A stretch of DNA of 64,000 bases from Acidobacteriota bacterium (GCA_029781975.1 JAKOVQ010000053.1:248001-312000), one strand, 5' to 3'. Counted from the first letter of the stretch, positions 6,900 through 16,621 are shown. Translations and numbers: made by a program. Notes: generated by a model from the letters alone, not told the origin.

Positions 6900-8777
6900 T
6901 CAGGCCGCCGGCGCGCTCCCGGCGAGGGCCGCCTCGCGGTCCTTCAGCTGGAGGGTATAGAGACGGGCGTAGAGGCCCCCGCGGGCGAGGAGCTCGGAGT
7001 GGGTCCCCGCCTCGCGGACCTCCCCGTGGGCCAGGACGAGGATGAGGTCGGCGCGGACGATCGTGGAGAGGCGGTGGGCGATGACGAGCGACGTCCGGCC
7101 GGCGAGGAGCCGCCCGATCGCCTTCTCGATCCGCTCCTCCGTCTCCGGGTCGACGCTCGAGGTCGCCTCGTCGAGGATCAGGACCTTCGGGTCGCGCGCC
7201 AGGGCGCGGGCGAAGGAGACGAGCTGCTTCTCGCCGACGGAAAGGCCGCCGCCCCGCTCGGTCAGCTTCGCGTCGAGCCCCTCCGGGAGCCGGTCGAGGA
7301 CGGGCCCCAGCCCCACCTCGCGGCAGGCCGCCTCGATCCTCTCGCGCGGGAGCGCGGGGTCGAAGAAGGAGACGTTCTCGGCGATCGTCCCGGTGAAGAG
7401 GAAGGTCTCCTGCAGGACGATGCCGAACGCCTCGCGCAGGCGGACGGGGTCGACGTCGCGGACGTCGACCCCGTCGACGGTGACCCTCCCGGAGGTGACG
7501 TCGTAGAAGCGGAGGAGGAGGTTCACGACGGTCGACTTGCCGGCGCCGGTCGCGCCGACGAGGGCGACGGTCGAGCCGGGGGGGCACCGGAAGGAGACCC
7601 CCTTGAGGATCTCCTCGTCCGGCTTGTAGGAGAAGCGGACCTCCTCGAAGGCGACCTCTCCCCGGACCGGGGAGGGGAGGGCCAGGGGCCGCGCGGGCGC
7701 GGTGACGGCGGGCGCCGTGTCGAGGAGCTGGAAGATGCGCTCGGCCGCGGCGAAGGCGGCCTGGAGGATGTTGTACTTCTCCGAGAGGTCCATGAGCGGC
7801 CGGTAGAACCGCTTCGAGTACTGGATGAAGGTGACGACGGCCCCGATCGTCATCGCCCCGTGGAGGACCCGGAAGCCGCCGTACCAGAGGATCGCCGCCA
7901 CCCCGACGGCCGAGAGGAGGTCGAGCGCGGGGTAGAAGACGGCGTAGTAGAAGATCGACTCGATGTTGGCCTTCCGGTGGAGGTCGTTCACCTCGCGGAA
8001 CGGCTCCCGCGCCGCCGCCTCGCGCCGGAAGAGCTGGACGACGACGATCCCCGACAGGTGCTCCTGGAGGAAGGCGTTGACCCGGGCGATCCGCGTCCGC
8101 ACCTTCCGGAAGGTGTCTCGCGCCCCCTTCCGGAACCAGTTGGTGACGAAGACCATCGGGACGAGGACGGCCAGCGTCATCGCGGCGAGGCCCGCGTCGA
8201 GGGCGAAGAGGACGGCCACGATCCCGCCCAGGACGGCGAGGTCGCCCAGGAGCGCCACGAATCCCGAGGTGAAGAGCTCGTTCAGGGAGTCGACGTCGGT
8301 GGTCAGCCGCGTCATCAGGCGGCCCACCGGCGTCCGGTCGTAGACGGCGATGTCCGTCCGCTGGAGGTGGGAGAAGATCCGCGTCCTCAGGTCGTACATC
8401 ACCCCCTGCCCGACGCGCGACGTCCACTCGACCATCAGGATCATCAGGCCGAAGGTGACGAGGACCGAGGCGGCGTAGAGGAGCGCGATGGCGTCCAGGG
8501 CGCGGGGCCCGGACGTGGAGAAGCCGAGGTGGCCGAGGAGGCGGGCGACGAAGCGCGAGCCGGAGCCCGTCTCCTTCAGGCCGGGGGAGAGGACGAGGTC
8601 GATGGCGGCCCCCGTCAGGAGCGGCCCGGCCAGCTGCGAGACCGACTCGAGGAGGAGGACGGCGATCGCCCCGCCGACGTACCCGCGATAGGGGAGGGCG
8701 AGGCGGAAGAGGCGGCGCGCGAGCCCGGCGTCGTAGCCGCGGCCGAGCCTCTCGTCCTCCTGGTGGATCTCGGTCAC
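6900..8777 (-). CDS. ABC exporter half-transporter (canonical ATPase site subunit)
   Basis: This 625-residue protein is one half of a type IV ABC exporter, with a six-helix membrane domain (about residues 30-330) followed by an ATPase domain. Walker A is GATGAGKST, the signature is LSVGEKQL (G of LSGGQ replaced by V), Walker B ends LILDEATSSVD with the catalytic glutamate, and the switch histidine is in IAHRLST. The GTG start at 8777 overlaps the stop of the preceding half-transporter by four bases (GTGA). The pair almost certainly forms a heterodimer of the LmrCD/BmrCD kind, used for drugs, peptides or lipids; the substrate is not predictable. The open frame upstream of 8777 is read-through of the neighbour in another frame. 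Confidence 0.88.
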   Translation of the reverse strand: MTEIHQEDERLGRGYDAGLARRLFRLALPYRGYVGGAIAVLLLESVSQLAGPLLTGAAIDLVLSPGLKETGSGSRFVARLLGHLGFSTSGPRALDAIALLYAASVLVTFGLMILMVEWTSRVGQGVMYDLRTRIFSHLQRTDIAVYDRTPVGRLMTRLTTDVDSLNELFTSGFVALLGDLAVLGGIVAVLFALDAGLAAMTLAVLVPMVFVTNWFRKGARDTFRKVRTRIARVNAFLQEHLSGIVVVQLFRREAAAREPFREVNDLHRKANIESIFYYAVFYPALDLLSAVGVAAILWYGGFRVLHGAMTIGAVVTFIQYSKRFYRPLMDLSEKYNILQAAFAAAERIFQLLDTAPAVTAPARPLALPSPVRGEVAFEEVRFSYKPDEEILKGVSFRCPPGSTVALVGATGAGKSTVVNLLLRFYDVTSGRVTVDGVDVRDVDPVRLREAFGIVLQETFLFTGTIAENVSFFDPALPRERIEAACREVGLGPVLDRLPEGLDAKLTERGGGLSVGEKQLVSFARALARDPKVLILDEATSSVDPETEERIEKAIGRLLAGRTSLVIAHRLSTIVRADLILVLAHGEVREAGTHSELLARGGLYARLYTLQLKDREAALAGSAPAA

Positions 8778-10513
8778 GCCGCCTCGACCTCCTCCTCCAG
8801 CCGCTGCCGCTCCGCGAGCGCCGCGTAGAGCCCCCCGCGGGCGAGGAGCTCCTGGTGCGTCCCGACCTCGGCGACCCTGCCCGCGTCGAGGACGACGATC
8901 CGGTCCGCGTGCTGGATGGTGGAGAGCCGGTGGGAGACGAGGACGACGGTCCTCTCTCGCGCCGCCTCCCTCAGGCCGCGCAGGATCCGGGCCTCCGTCT
9001 CGGTGTCGACCGAGGAGAAGGCGTCGTCGAGGACGAGGAACGGCGCGGGGGTCAGGAGGGCGCGCGCGAGCGCGGTCCGCTGCTTCTGGCCCCCCGAGAG
9101 GGTGATCCCGCGCTCGCCGACGATCGTGTCGAGGCCCGACGGGAACGACGCGAGGTCGGGACCGAGGCCCGCCGCCCGAGCCGCGGCCTCGATCTCCTCC
9201 CGCGAGGCCCCGGGCGCCCCGAGCGCGACGTTCGCGGCGAGGGTGTCGGAGAAGAGGAAGGTCTCCTGCGGGACGGGGACGAGGGTCCGGCGAAGGAGGG
9301 GGAGCGGGAGCTCGCGCACGTCCCTCCCGCCGACGAGGACCGTCCCGGCCGGGGGCTCGTCGAGCCTCAGGAGGAGGGAGAGGAGGGTCGACTTCCCCGC
9401 CCCGGTCCGGCCGACGACGGCGACGGTCTCGCCTTCCTCGACGCGGAAGGAGACGTCGTGGAGGACGGGCGGGGCCCCGTCGTACCCGAACGTCAGGCCG
9501 CGGACCTCCAGGGCGCCCGTGGGGACCGTCCCCCCGGCGGCCGCGGCGTCCTCCTCGGGGAGCGGCTCGGCCTTCCAGAGCTCGACCATCCGCTTCCAGG
9601 AGGCGGTCCCGCGCTGCCAGAGGTTCACGACCCAGCCGAGCGCGATGGCGGGCCAGACGAGCTCGAGCATGTAGAGGTTGAACTCCACGTAGCGCGCCAC
9701 CGTGAGCTTCCCGTCGAGGATCTGCCGGCCCCCCACCCAGAGGACGAGGGCGAACCCGCAGCCGATGAGGGCCTGGAGGAAGGGGAAGAAGAGGGCGTTG
9801 AGGCGGGCGAGCCGCAGGTTCTGCCGCCTGAAGTCCCGGTTCTGGCGGTCGAAGCGCTCCTCCTCGCTCGCCTCGCGCGCGAAGGCGCGGACGAGCCGGA
9901 CCCCGTTGAAGCACTCCTGGGCGCTCGCCGAGATCTCGCTGAAGAGCTCCTGGATCGCCGTGAAGCGGCGATGGGTGATCCTCCCCATCACCTGCGTCGC
10001 CACCGCCACGAGGGGGAGGACGGCGAGCGCGACGAGGGTGAGGAGGGGGGAGACGAGGACCATCAGGACGAGCGCGACCGTCCCGACGACGACGGTGTTG
10101 GCCGCCTGCATGATCCCGGGGCCGATCATCATCCGGACGGCCGAGAGGTCGTTCACGGCGCGGCTCATGACGTCGCCCACACGGTTCCTCCGGTACCACC
10201 GGGGCGGGAGGCGGAGGAGATGGGCGAAGAGGTCCTCGCGCATCTCGAACTCGACGTCGCGCGAGGCGCCGATGAGGATTCGCCGGACCCAGAAGTAGCA
10301 GACGGCGTCGGCGGCGGCCAGGGCGAGGATGACGGCCGCGGAGCGGGCGAGCTTTCCCTGGGTGACCCCGGCCGCCAGGTCGTCGAGGACGGCGCGGACG
10401 ACCCGGGGGATCGCCAGGAAGAGGAAGGTCGAGAGGAGCATCGCGCCCAGGCCGAGGGCGTAGGTCCCCGGGCGGCGGGTGAAGTACGAGAGGAAGCGCG
10501 AGCGGCCGGTCAC
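8774..10513 (-). CDS. ABC exporter half-transporter (degenerate-site subunit)
   Basis: This 579-residue partner of the exporter has a membrane domain at about residues 15-310 and an ATPase domain at about 335-570. Walker A is GRTGAGKST, the signature LSGGQKQR is perfect, and the switch histidine is in VSHRLST. Walker B reads FLVLDDAFSSVD, with aspartate in place of the catalytic glutamate. That substitution is the hallmark of the degenerate nucleotide site in heterodimeric exporters. Its perfect signature completes the site whose catalytic glutamate comes from the downstream partner. The two genes overlap by four bases. The divergent neighbour is the Crp/Fnr gene at 10583. Confidence 0.88.
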   Translation of the reverse strand: MTGRSRFLSYFTRRPGTYALGLGAMLLSTFLFLAIPRVVRAVLDDLAAGVTQGKLARSAAVILALAAADAVCYFWVRRILIGASRDVEFEMREDLFAHLLRLPPRWYRRNRVGDVMSRAVNDLSAVRMMIGPGIMQAANTVVVGTVALVLMVLVSPLLTLVALAVLPLVAVATQVMGRITHRRFTAIQELFSEISASAQECFNGVRLVRAFAREASEEERFDRQNRDFRRQNLRLARLNALFFPFLQALIGCGFALVLWVGGRQILDGKLTVARYVEFNLYMLELVWPAIALGWVVNLWQRGTASWKRMVELWKAEPLPEEDAAAAGGTVPTGALEVRGLTFGYDGAPPVLHDVSFRVEEGETVAVVGRTGAGKSTLLSLLLRLDEPPAGTVLVGGRDVRELPLPLLRRTLVPVPQETFLFSDTLAANVALGAPGASREEIEAAARAAGLGPDLASFPSGLDTIVGERGITLSGGQKQRTALARALLTPAPFLVLDDAFSSVDTETEARILRGLREAARERTVVLVSHRLSTIQHADRIVVLDAGRVAEVGTHQELLARGGLYAALAERQRLEEEVEAA

Positions 10514-10582
10514 GAGCCGGGGATGTTACCCGCTGGAGGCGCGCGAGCCGGAGGCGCCGCGCCCGAGATAGGATGGGCCGAA

Positions 10583-11263
10583 ATGGAGGCCGCTCTCGCC
10601 CACCTCGGGCGCATCCCCCTGCTGGCGTGCCTGAACCCGACGGAGCGCCGGTCGCTCGCCCCGTCCTGCCGGATCCAGGTGGTCGAAAAAGGGGCGGTCG
10701 TCTTCCACGAGGGGGACCGCGCGCTCGACTTCTCCTTCGTGGCCGTGGGGTTCGTGAAGGTCCTCAAGTCGACGCCGACACGGAGCGTGATCGTGAGGAT
10801 CATCCGGGCCGGAGGGCCGATCGGGATCGTCGCCCCGTGGGAGGCGCGGCCCTATCCCGGCACCGCCGTCGCCCTCGTGCCGTCGACCATCCTCCACGTC
10901 CCCGAGCGCGAGTTCTTCCAGCTCTCGGACCGCCATCCCGAGATGGTCCGGCAGATCCTCCGGGTCATGATGGACCGGCAGGTCCTCCTCGGGCAGCGGC
11001 TCTGCGAGCTGACGGGCCCGGTCGAGGGGCGGATCGCCACGGTCCTCCTCGACCTCGTCGACGCCGCGGGCCCGGCCCGGCCGGAGCCCGCGCTCCTGGA
11101 GGTCCCCCTCTCCCGGCAGGACCTGGCCGACCTGGCAGGGACCACGGTCGAGACGGCCATCCGCGTGATGAGCCGCTGGGGGAAGGACGGGCTGGTGAAG
11201 ACCCGGGACGACGGGTTCGAGATCCCCGACGTGGCGGCCCTCCGGGCCCTCGCCGAGAGCTGA
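10583..11263 (+). CDS. Crp/Fnr-family transcriptional regulator
   Basis: This 226-residue regulator has an N-terminal cyclic-nucleotide-binding-type barrel (about residues 10-120), a dimer helix (HPEMVRQILRVMMDRQVLL) and a winged helix-turn-helix (LSRQDLADLAGTTVETAIRV, about residues 170-190). The recognition helix carries E and R at the spacing used by FNR for DNA contacts, but the intervening FNR serine is replaced. No N-terminal cysteine cluster is present, so it is not an FNR-type iron-sulfur sensor; a haem- or NO-sensing DNR-like role is possible. It lies close to the nos operon, and ATGAC-N4-GTCAT boxes occur at 23838 and 26757, so it is the best local candidate to bind them. The ATG at 10583 is preceded by AGGATGG. 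Confidence 0.87.
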   Translation: MEAALAHLGRIPLLACLNPTERRSLAPSCRIQVVEKGAVVFHEGDRALDFSFVAVGFVKVLKSTPTRSVIVRIIRAGGPIGIVAPWEARPYPGTAVALVPSTILHVPEREFFQLSDRHPEMVRQILRVMMDRQVLLGQRLCELTGPVEGRIATVLLDLVDAAGPARPEPALLEVPLSRQDLADLAGTTVETAIRVMSRWGKDGLVKTRDDGFEIPDVAALRALAES

Positions 11264-11302
11264 GGGCCGCCGCCCGGCAAAGGCCGGAGAGGCGCCCGCC
11301 CC

Positions 11303-12289
11303 TCAGCTGTCCAGCGCCTTCATCGCCAGCGCGGGGTAGCGCTCCCCGGCCGTGACCCCCTTCGGCGCGACCTCGTCGATCCGCCGGCGGTCGTCGGCGG
11401 TGAGGACGACGGAGAGGGCGCCGACGTTCTCCTCGAGGCGGCTGCGCTTCTTCGTGCCCGGGATCGGGACCACGTCCTGCCCCTGCGCGTGGAGCCACGC
11501 GAGGGCGAGCTGCGCGGGCGTGCAGAGCTTCTCGCGGGCGATCTCCTCGATCTTCGAGACGAGGTCGAGGTTCCTCTGGAAGTTCTCTCCCTGGAACCGG
11601 GGCGAGCTGCGCCGGTAGTCCCCCTCGGGGAGGTCCTCGAACCGGCGGAACCGCCCCGTGAGGAAGCCGCGCCCGAGCGGGCTGTAGGGGACGAAGCCGA
11701 TGCCGAGCTCGCGGCAGGTCGGCAGGACGTCGTCCTCGGGGTCGCGGGTCCAGAGCGAGTACTCGGTCTGGAGCGCCGAGATCGGGTGGACGGCGTGGGC
11801 GCGGCGGATCGTCCTCGGCGACGCCTCCGACAGCCCGAGGTAGCGCACCTTCCCCGCCCGGACGAGCTCGCTCATCGCGCCGACCGTCTCCTCGATCGGG
11901 ACCGTCTTGTCGACGCGGTGCTGGTAATAGAGGTCGATGACGTCGACGCCGAGCCGCTTCAGCGACCCCTCGCAGCAGGCGCGGACGTACTCGGGCTTGC
12001 CGTTGACGCCCAGGAACGCCCCGTCCGGGCCGCGCATGTTCCCGAACTTCGTCGCCAGGACCACCTCGTCGCGCCGGTCCCGGATGGCGCGACCCACGAG
12101 CTCCTCGTTCGTGAACGGGCCGTACATGTCCGCGGTGTCGAGGAAGACGACCCCGAGGTCGAGGGCCCGGTGGATCGTGGCGATCGACTCCGCCTCGTCC
12201 CGGCCGGCGTAGAACTCCGACATCCCCATGCAGCCGAGCCCCTGGGCGGAGACCGACAGACCCTGCGTTCCGAGGCGACGAATGTCCAT
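11303..12289 (-). CDS. Aldo/keto reductase
   Basis: This is a 328-residue NADPH-dependent aldo/keto reductase of the YhdN/Tas-like (AKR13-like) group. Visible marks are the N-terminal [20 protein letters not shown], catalytic FLDTADMYG (Asp and Tyr), ATKFG (Lys), the QHRVD histidine segment, and the coenzyme phosphate site [12 protein letters not shown]. The start ATG at 12289 follows a good GGGAGG ribosome site; the longer frame upstream is spurious. It is transcribed in the same direction as the nos operon that ends at 12417, about 130 bases upstream, and could be read from it, but has no evident link to N2O respiration. Confidence 0.88.
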   Translation of the reverse strand: MDIRRLGTQGLSVSAQGLGCMGMSEFYAGRDEAESIATIHRALDLGVVFLDTADMYGPFTNEELVGRAIRDRRDEVVLATKFGNMRGPDGAFLGVNGKPEYVRACCEGSLKRLGVDVIDLYYQHRVDKTVPIEETVGAMSELVRAGKVRYLGLSEASPRTIRRAHAVHPISALQTEYSLWTRDPEDDVLPTCRELGIGFVPYSPLGRGFLTGRFRRFEDLPEGDYRRSSPRFQGENFQRNLDLVSKIEEIAREKLCTPAQLALAWLHAQGQDVVPIPGTKKRSRLEENVGALSVVLTADDRRRIDEVAPKGVTAGERYPALAMKALDS

Positions 12290-12416
12290 GGCTGCCTCCC
12301 GGCGGGGCGCGTCCGTCGCGCGCCTCCGCGGGGAAACGCTAGCACGCCCGCGCTCGCCCGCGGCCGGATCCCGGGACCGGGGGGTCCGGGGGGATCGAGA
12401 AACCCCCGGGAACACT

Positions 12417-13250
12417 TCAGATGTCAGCGCGCGAGAGCCGCCGTGTCGCGAGCGCCAGCGGCACGACGGTCCACAGGAGGAGCGAGCCGCCGAGGAGGAG
12501 GCCGGCGCCGACCGTTCCCTTCGTGAAGCGGAGGAAGGCGAGGGAGGCGGACCCGAAGGCCGTCGTCCCCTGCAGCGCCAGGAGGGCCCCGGTGCGAAGC
12601 GCCCCGACGGGGTTGACCAGGACGCTGACGATGAGGACCCGCGAGGCCGTCCCCGAGCGCAGGAGCGAGGCGAGCCCGAGGGCGGCCACGTCGAAGAGGA
12701 CGACCGCAATGAACCAGACGACGAGCGCCAGGGCGAGGGCCCGCGCGCGCCGCCTGCCGACCGCGCCGGCGGAGAGGAGCGCGGCGATGCCGAGGAACAC
12801 GGCAGTGAGGACCGAGGAGCCGGCGAAGAGGACGAGGAAGCCGGCGAGGCCCTCGCCGCCCGCGTTGGAGAAGACGACGACGCCCGCGGCCCCGAACCCG
12901 ATCGCCTGCGCCGCCGTGAGGGCCGCCCAGAGCCCCGCCACCTGCCCCAGGAGGATGACGGGGCGGCCCAGAGGCTGCGAGAAGAGGAGCTCCGCCGCGC
13001 CCCGCTCCGGAGCGAGGGAGAGGACGCCGATGAGGAGCGCCGAGAGCGGGACGAGGAGGAGGACGAGCTGGACGAGCGAGGCCGACGTCCGCGCGAAGTC
13101 CTGGATGCCGTGCCCGCCGGAGAGGGCGTAGCCCGACGCCGAGACCGCGAGGGAGAGCCCCGCGAAGACGAAGGCGAAGATCTGCGTCCACCGCGAGCGG
13201 ACCGCGAGGAGGAGCTCCTGCCGGGCGCAGAGGAGGAACGCGCCCTTCAT
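12417..13250 (-). CDS. nosY: NosY-type ABC permease of the nos cluster
   Basis: This 277-residue membrane protein has about six hydrophobic segments and the features of ABC-2-type permeases: an N-terminal cytoplasmic start ([20 protein letters not shown]), [19 protein letters not shown] and a C-terminal helix pair. With NosF and NosD it forms the NosDFY complex needed to mature or supply the copper-sulfur centre of NosZ. The ATG at 13250 overlaps the NosL stop by four bases. It is the last gene of the ten-gene nos operon. Alone the sequence would only say ABC-2 permease; the order NosD-NosF-NosL-NosY makes the assignment firm. Confidence 0.9.
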   Translation of the reverse strand: MKGAFLLCARQELLLAVRSRWTQIFAFVFAGLSLAVSASGYALSGGHGIQDFARTSASLVQLVLLLVPLSALLIGVLSLAPERGAAELLFSQPLGRPVILLGQVAGLWAALTAAQAIGFGAAGVVVFSNAGGEGLAGFLVLFAGSSVLTAVFLGIAALLSAGAVGRRRARALALALVVWFIAVVLFDVAALGLASLLRSGTASRVLIVSVLVNPVGALRTGALLALQGTTAFGSASLAFLRFTKGTVGAGLLLGGSLLLWTVVPLALATRRLSRADI

Positions 13251-13696
13251 TCGCCCCCCCGGGGCGGTCCGGACGGGCCGAAGACCTCCTCGGCGCCGAC
13301 GGGCGAGGCGTCGCGCGCCTCCGGGTCCTCGCCGCGCGAGGCGGCGTCGCGGTGGGCGATCAGCCCGGACCCCATCGGCGTCTGGACCGACCCGCTCCGG
13401 CAGAAGACGGCCGTCGCGGCCGGGACGAACTCCCTCGTCCTGTGGTCGGAGACCCAGGCGGTCCAGGGGGCCTTCTCGCGCGGCTCCTTCAGCCAGCTGC
13501 CCAGGCAGCCGAGGTCGTCGAAGAACTTCGGCTCGGCCCCGGGGGCGGTCAGCTGCGCGGCGAAGCGCCGGTCGGAGACCGTCATCCGGCACCAGGCGCA
13601 GCTCTCGTTCCGGGTGTCGAGCGGGGCGGGGCCGGAGGGGCCGGGCGAGCAGGCGGAGAGGCAGAGGACGGCGAGGAGAGCGTGGGCGGCTTTCAT
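13247..13696 (-). CDS. nosL: NosL copper chaperone lipoprotein
   Basis: This 149-residue protein has a lipoprotein signal with lipobox LSAC at about residues 13-16, so it is probably anchored on the periplasmic side. The mature start contains NESCAWCRMTVSD, the CxxCxM motif that binds Cu(I) in NosL. Other family marks are AQL, FFDDLGCLGSWL and VFCRSGSVQTPMGSGLIA. NosL delivers copper to apo-NosZ. It overlaps nosF upstream and nosY downstream, each by four bases. Confidence 0.93.
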   Translation of the reverse strand: MKAAHALLAVLCLSACSPGPSGPAPLDTRNESCAWCRMTVSDRRFAAQLTAPGAEPKFFDDLGCLGSWLKEPREKAPWTAWVSDHRTREFVPAATAVFCRSGSVQTPMGSGLIAHRDAASRGEDPEARDASPVGAEEVFGPSGPPRGGE

Positions 13697-14586
13697 TGCC
13701 TGGCGTTCACCATCTCGGCGTAGAGGGCGTCGAGGCGCCCTTCGTCGGCGGAAAGGCTCCGGACCTCGGCGCCCGAGGCGCGGACGGCGTCGAGGAGAGC
13801 CGGGCGGAGCGAGGCGGGGCCCGGGAGGAGGAGCTCGTCTCCCCGGATCGAAGCGCCGGGCGAGAGCGGGCGGAGCGCGGCGAGGAGACCCTCCGGAAGC
13901 CGGTCGAGGCGGAGGCGGAGGACACCGCGCTGGGCGAGCCGCTCGGAGAGCTCGGCCGCGGTCAGGACCCCCGCGAGGGCGCCCCCGACGAGGACCGCGA
14001 ACCGGGTGGCGAGGCGCTCGACGTCTCCCAGGTGGTGCGAGGTGAAGAGGACGGTCTTCCCCTCGCCCCGGCGCCGCTCGGTGAGGGCGTAGAAGGCCGA
14101 GAGCCCCTCGGGGTCGAGCGCGGCGGTCGGCTCGTCGAGGAGGAGGACCGGGGCGTCGGGGAGGGCGGCGACGGCGAGTCCCAGCCGCTGGACCATCCCG
14201 CCGGAGTACGTGGAGACGGCGCGCCGCGAGGCGCCGTTGAGGGACGCGAACCGCAGGACCTCGTCCGAGCGCCCGCGGGCACCTCCCCGGAGCCGCCGGT
14301 AGAACTCGACCACCTCGCGGCCGGTGAGCGCGTCGGGGAAGGCGACCTTCTGCGGGAGGAACGAGATCGTCCGGCGGGCCGCGGGCTCCATCGCGCTCCT
14401 GCCGTCGACGGTGACGCGGCCCGAGGTGGGGTGGATGAGGCCGGCCGCGGCCTTGAGGCAGGTGGTCTTCCCGGAGCCGTTCGGGCCGAGGAGGGCGACC
14501 ACCTCGCCGGCCTCGACCTCGAGCGTCAGGCCGCGGACGGCGACGTGCCCGTCGTAGCTCTTTCCGAAGGCCTCGAAGCGGATCAT
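13693..14586 (-). CDS. nosF: NosF-type ABC transporter ATPase
   Basis: This 297-residue cytoplasmic ATPase has Walker A GPNGSGKTT near residue 35, Q-loop FLPQKVAFP, signature YSGGMVQRLG, Walker B VLLLDEPTAALDPEG and switch histidine TSHHLGD. The C-terminal ~80 residues form the variable accessory region of CcmA/NosF-type subunits. It energises the NosDFY complex that acts on NosZ copper-site assembly. It starts 12 bases after nosD ends and overlaps nosL by four bases. Confidence 0.92.
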   Translation of the reverse strand: MIRFEAFGKSYDGHVAVRGLTLEVEAGEVVALLGPNGSGKTTCLKAAAGLIHPTSGRVTVDGRSAMEPAARRTISFLPQKVAFPDALTGREVVEFYRRLRGGARGRSDEVLRFASLNGASRRAVSTYSGGMVQRLGLAVAALPDAPVLLLDEPTAALDPEGLSAFYALTERRRGEGKTVLFTSHHLGDVERLATRFAVLVGGALAGVLTAAELSERLAQRGVLRLRLDRLPEGLLAALRPLSPGASIRGDELLLPGPASLRPALLDAVRASGAEVRSLSADEGRLDALYAEMVNARQ

Positions 14587-14598
14587 CGGTCTCCTTCC

Positions 14599-15987
14599 TC
14601 AGCTCGCCGGGAGGCGCCGACCCAGCGCGAGGAGAGCGGTCCCGGCCACGAGGATCCCGGCCGAGCCCGCGACGGCCGGGCCGTGGGCCGCGGACCGCCG
14701 GGGGGCCCGGCGCGGGACGTCGGGGAGCGCGGGAGCCCGGGCGAGGGGCGCATGGTCGACCGCCGTGATCTCCTGGAGGACGGGGAACGTCTCCTCGGCC
14801 GCGCCGATCGCCGACGCCGCGAAGCTCTGCGAGAAGAGGTCCGCGGCAAGGAGGTTCCCGCGGAAGTGGTCGAAGACGCTCGAGAGGCGGTAGGGGCGGT
14901 CGCTCCGCCCGTCCCCGTCGAGGTCGGGCTCGGGGTTGTCGGACCAGTAGTTCCCGTCGAACGACGTGTCGGTCGTCCGCCCCACGAGCGTGAGGGGCGT
15001 CAGGTTGGCGACGAACGAGTTCCCCTCGAACCGGTTCCTTCCGCAGCCGGCGTAGACGACGAGCGCCACGTCCGAGGCGGCGACGACGTTCCCGCGGAAG
15101 ACGTTGTCGTAGGAGTCCTCGATGAAGAGGCCGCGGGCGTTGTCGGCCAGGAGGTTCGCCTCGGCCACGACGCGGTCGCAGGTCTTGAAGAGGAGCCCCA
15201 CCGAGGCGAAGCCGCGGTTCCTGAGGAACTGGTTCCTCCGGAAGCGGATCCTCTTCGAGTACATCAGCGCCCCCCCCGCCGCGCCGTTCTCGAAGACGTT
15301 GTCCTCGAAGACGTTGTCGTCCGAGAACATGTAGTGGATGCCGTAGCGCAGGTCGCGGGCGACGTTCCCGCGGATCTCTCCGTGGCTCGACGACTGGATG
15401 TAGAAGCCGTCCCTCACGTCGACGACGGTGTTCCGGCGGAACGCGAAGCCGTCGGTGTTCCAGACGTGCAGCCCCGACCCCTTCTCTCCCGGGTCCTTCC
15501 CGGGGATCCCCGTGATCTCGCAGTCCTCGACGACGGTCCCGGGGGCCTCGCGCAGGTAGACCCCGAAGAGGCAGCGGACGATCCGGCAGCCCCGGACGGC
15601 CGCGGCGGGGGCCGAGACGTGGACGCCCGAGGAGTCGCGCCCGAGGTCCCCTCCGCCCCGGCCGTCGATGTCGAATCCCTCCACCGTGACGTGAGGCCCG
15701 CGGACCCGCACCACGCTACCGCTCCCCGCCCCGACGAGGAGCGGGCGGCCGCGGCCGACGAGACGGATCGGCTTGTCGAGGAAGAGGTCCCCGACGTAGC
15801 GGCCCGGTCCCACCTCCACCGTGGCCCCCGGCGCCGCCCGGTCGACGAGCGCCTGCAGCGGCGAGGATTCGCCCGCGGCGGGACGGCCCTCGAGCTGCCC
15901 GGGCTGGACCGGGGCCATGTCGGTCCCTCCGAACGCGGGCGCCGCCGCCAGGAGGGACGCAGCGACGAGGAGCCGGAGGCGCGTCAC
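14599..15987 (-). CDS. nosD: NosD periplasmic copper-assembly protein (beta-helix)
   Basis: This protein has 462 residues if it starts at the GTG at 15987, which gives a clean Sec signal (LRLLVAASLLAAAPAFGG) and leaves one base after the upstream stop. The body is a right-handed parallel beta-helix of NosD/CASH type, with recurrent N-x-F-x-x-N turns such as GNVARDLRYGIHYMFSDDNV and EDNVFENGAAGGALMYSKRI. The HYMFSDDN and MYSKRI blocks are characteristic of NosD. The C-terminal end has a hydrophobic segment (SAGILVAGTALLALG) that may anchor it. It docks with NosFY and takes part in sulfide or copper delivery for the CuZ centre. The longer open frame upstream overlaps the previous gene and is not used. 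Confidence 0.93.
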   Translation of the reverse strand: MTRLRLLVAASLLAAAPAFGGTDMAPVQPGQLEGRPAAGESSPLQALVDRAAPGATVEVGPGRYVGDLFLDKPIRLVGRGRPLLVGAGSGSVVRVRGPHVTVEGFDIDGRGGGDLGRDSSGVHVSAPAAAVRGCRIVRCLFGVYLREAPGTVVEDCEITGIPGKDPGEKGSGLHVWNTDGFAFRRNTVVDVRDGFYIQSSSHGEIRGNVARDLRYGIHYMFSDDNVFEDNVFENGAAGGALMYSKRIRFRRNQFLRNRGFASVGLLFKTCDRVVAEANLLADNARGLFIEDSYDNVFRGNVVAASDVALVVYAGCGRNRFEGNSFVANLTPLTLVGRTTDTSFDGNYWSDNPEPDLDGDGRSDRPYRLSSVFDHFRGNLLAADLFSQSFAASAIGAAEETFPVLQEITAVDHAPLARAPALPDVPRRAPRRSAAHGPAVAGSAGILVAGTALLALGRRLPAS

Positions 15988-15988
15988 G

Positions 15989-16621
15989 TCAGGCGGCCCG
16001 GGCGGAGCGGACCTGCCTCCAGGCGACGAACGCGGAGGCCGCCAGGAGGACGGCGGCGAGGCCGAGGGCGTACGACCCGGCCTGGGGATACGAGTAGACC
16101 TCGAAGTTCGCGAGCTTCTTGTATCCGAACAGGGGCGGCATGAAGGGATCAACCCGCACCGACGCCGTCGGCGACAGGTTGTGGCCGTAGCTGTACATCT
16201 TGTAGCCGAACGACCAGAGCGAGAAGAGGCCGAAGTAGACGTAGAGGACGAGGACGTCGACGACGTGCGCCATCTTTCCGAGGACCGCGGCGCGGAGGAA
16301 GAGGAGGCCCATGATGCCGACGACGAACGGGATCCACTTGAACTCGGTGAAGTCGTCCGCCCGGAGGTCGTGCATCCCGATGTAGTGGTTGAGGACGTTG
16401 ATCTCCTTGACGTCCTGCCCCTTGTTCCCCCCGTCGAGCTTGTAGCTGTAGATGTCCATCCGGAGCCCGTCGGGGTACTGCGGGGCGAACATCGTCAGGT
16501 TCCAGAGGGGGAAGAGGTAGGCGCCGAGGAGGCAGAGGGTGGCGAGGACGAGGAGGCCCCGGGGCGCCATGTCGAGCGGCTCGTCCAGGAGCCGGTTGCT
16601 CTTTTCCAGGATCGCGCGCAT
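15989..16621 (-). CDS. NosB-like integral membrane protein of clade II nos cluster
   Basis: This 210-residue protein has about four membrane helices (near residues 22-45, 100-112, 125-150 and 180-200) and conserved-looking aromatic stretches such as YLFPLWNLTMFAPQYPDGL and NHYIGMHDL. Clade II nos clusters typically carry a membrane protein of unknown role, often called NosB, between nosZ and nosD. Position, size and topology match that gene. Its function is not established. The start ATG at 16621 lies 117 bases after the nosZ stop, with a hairpin in between, and nosD follows after one base. Confidence 0.75.
   Translation of the reverse strand: MRAILEKSNRLLDEPLDMAPRGLLVLATLCLLGAYLFPLWNLTMFAPQYPDGLRMDIYSYKLDGGNKGQDVKEINVLNHYIGMHDLRADDFTEFKWIPFVVGIMGLLFLRAAVLGKMAHVVDVLVLYVYFGLFSLWSFGYKMYSYGHNLSPTASVRVDPFMPPLFGYKKLANFEVYSYPQAGSYALGLAAVLLAASAFVAWRQVRSARAA

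Noticed and set aside
6534-8828. A 764-codon plus-strand frame opposite the ABC exporter
   Set aside because: Low-complexity Asp/Arg/Glu/Val composition typical of an antisense shadow; the ABC motifs are on the other strand.
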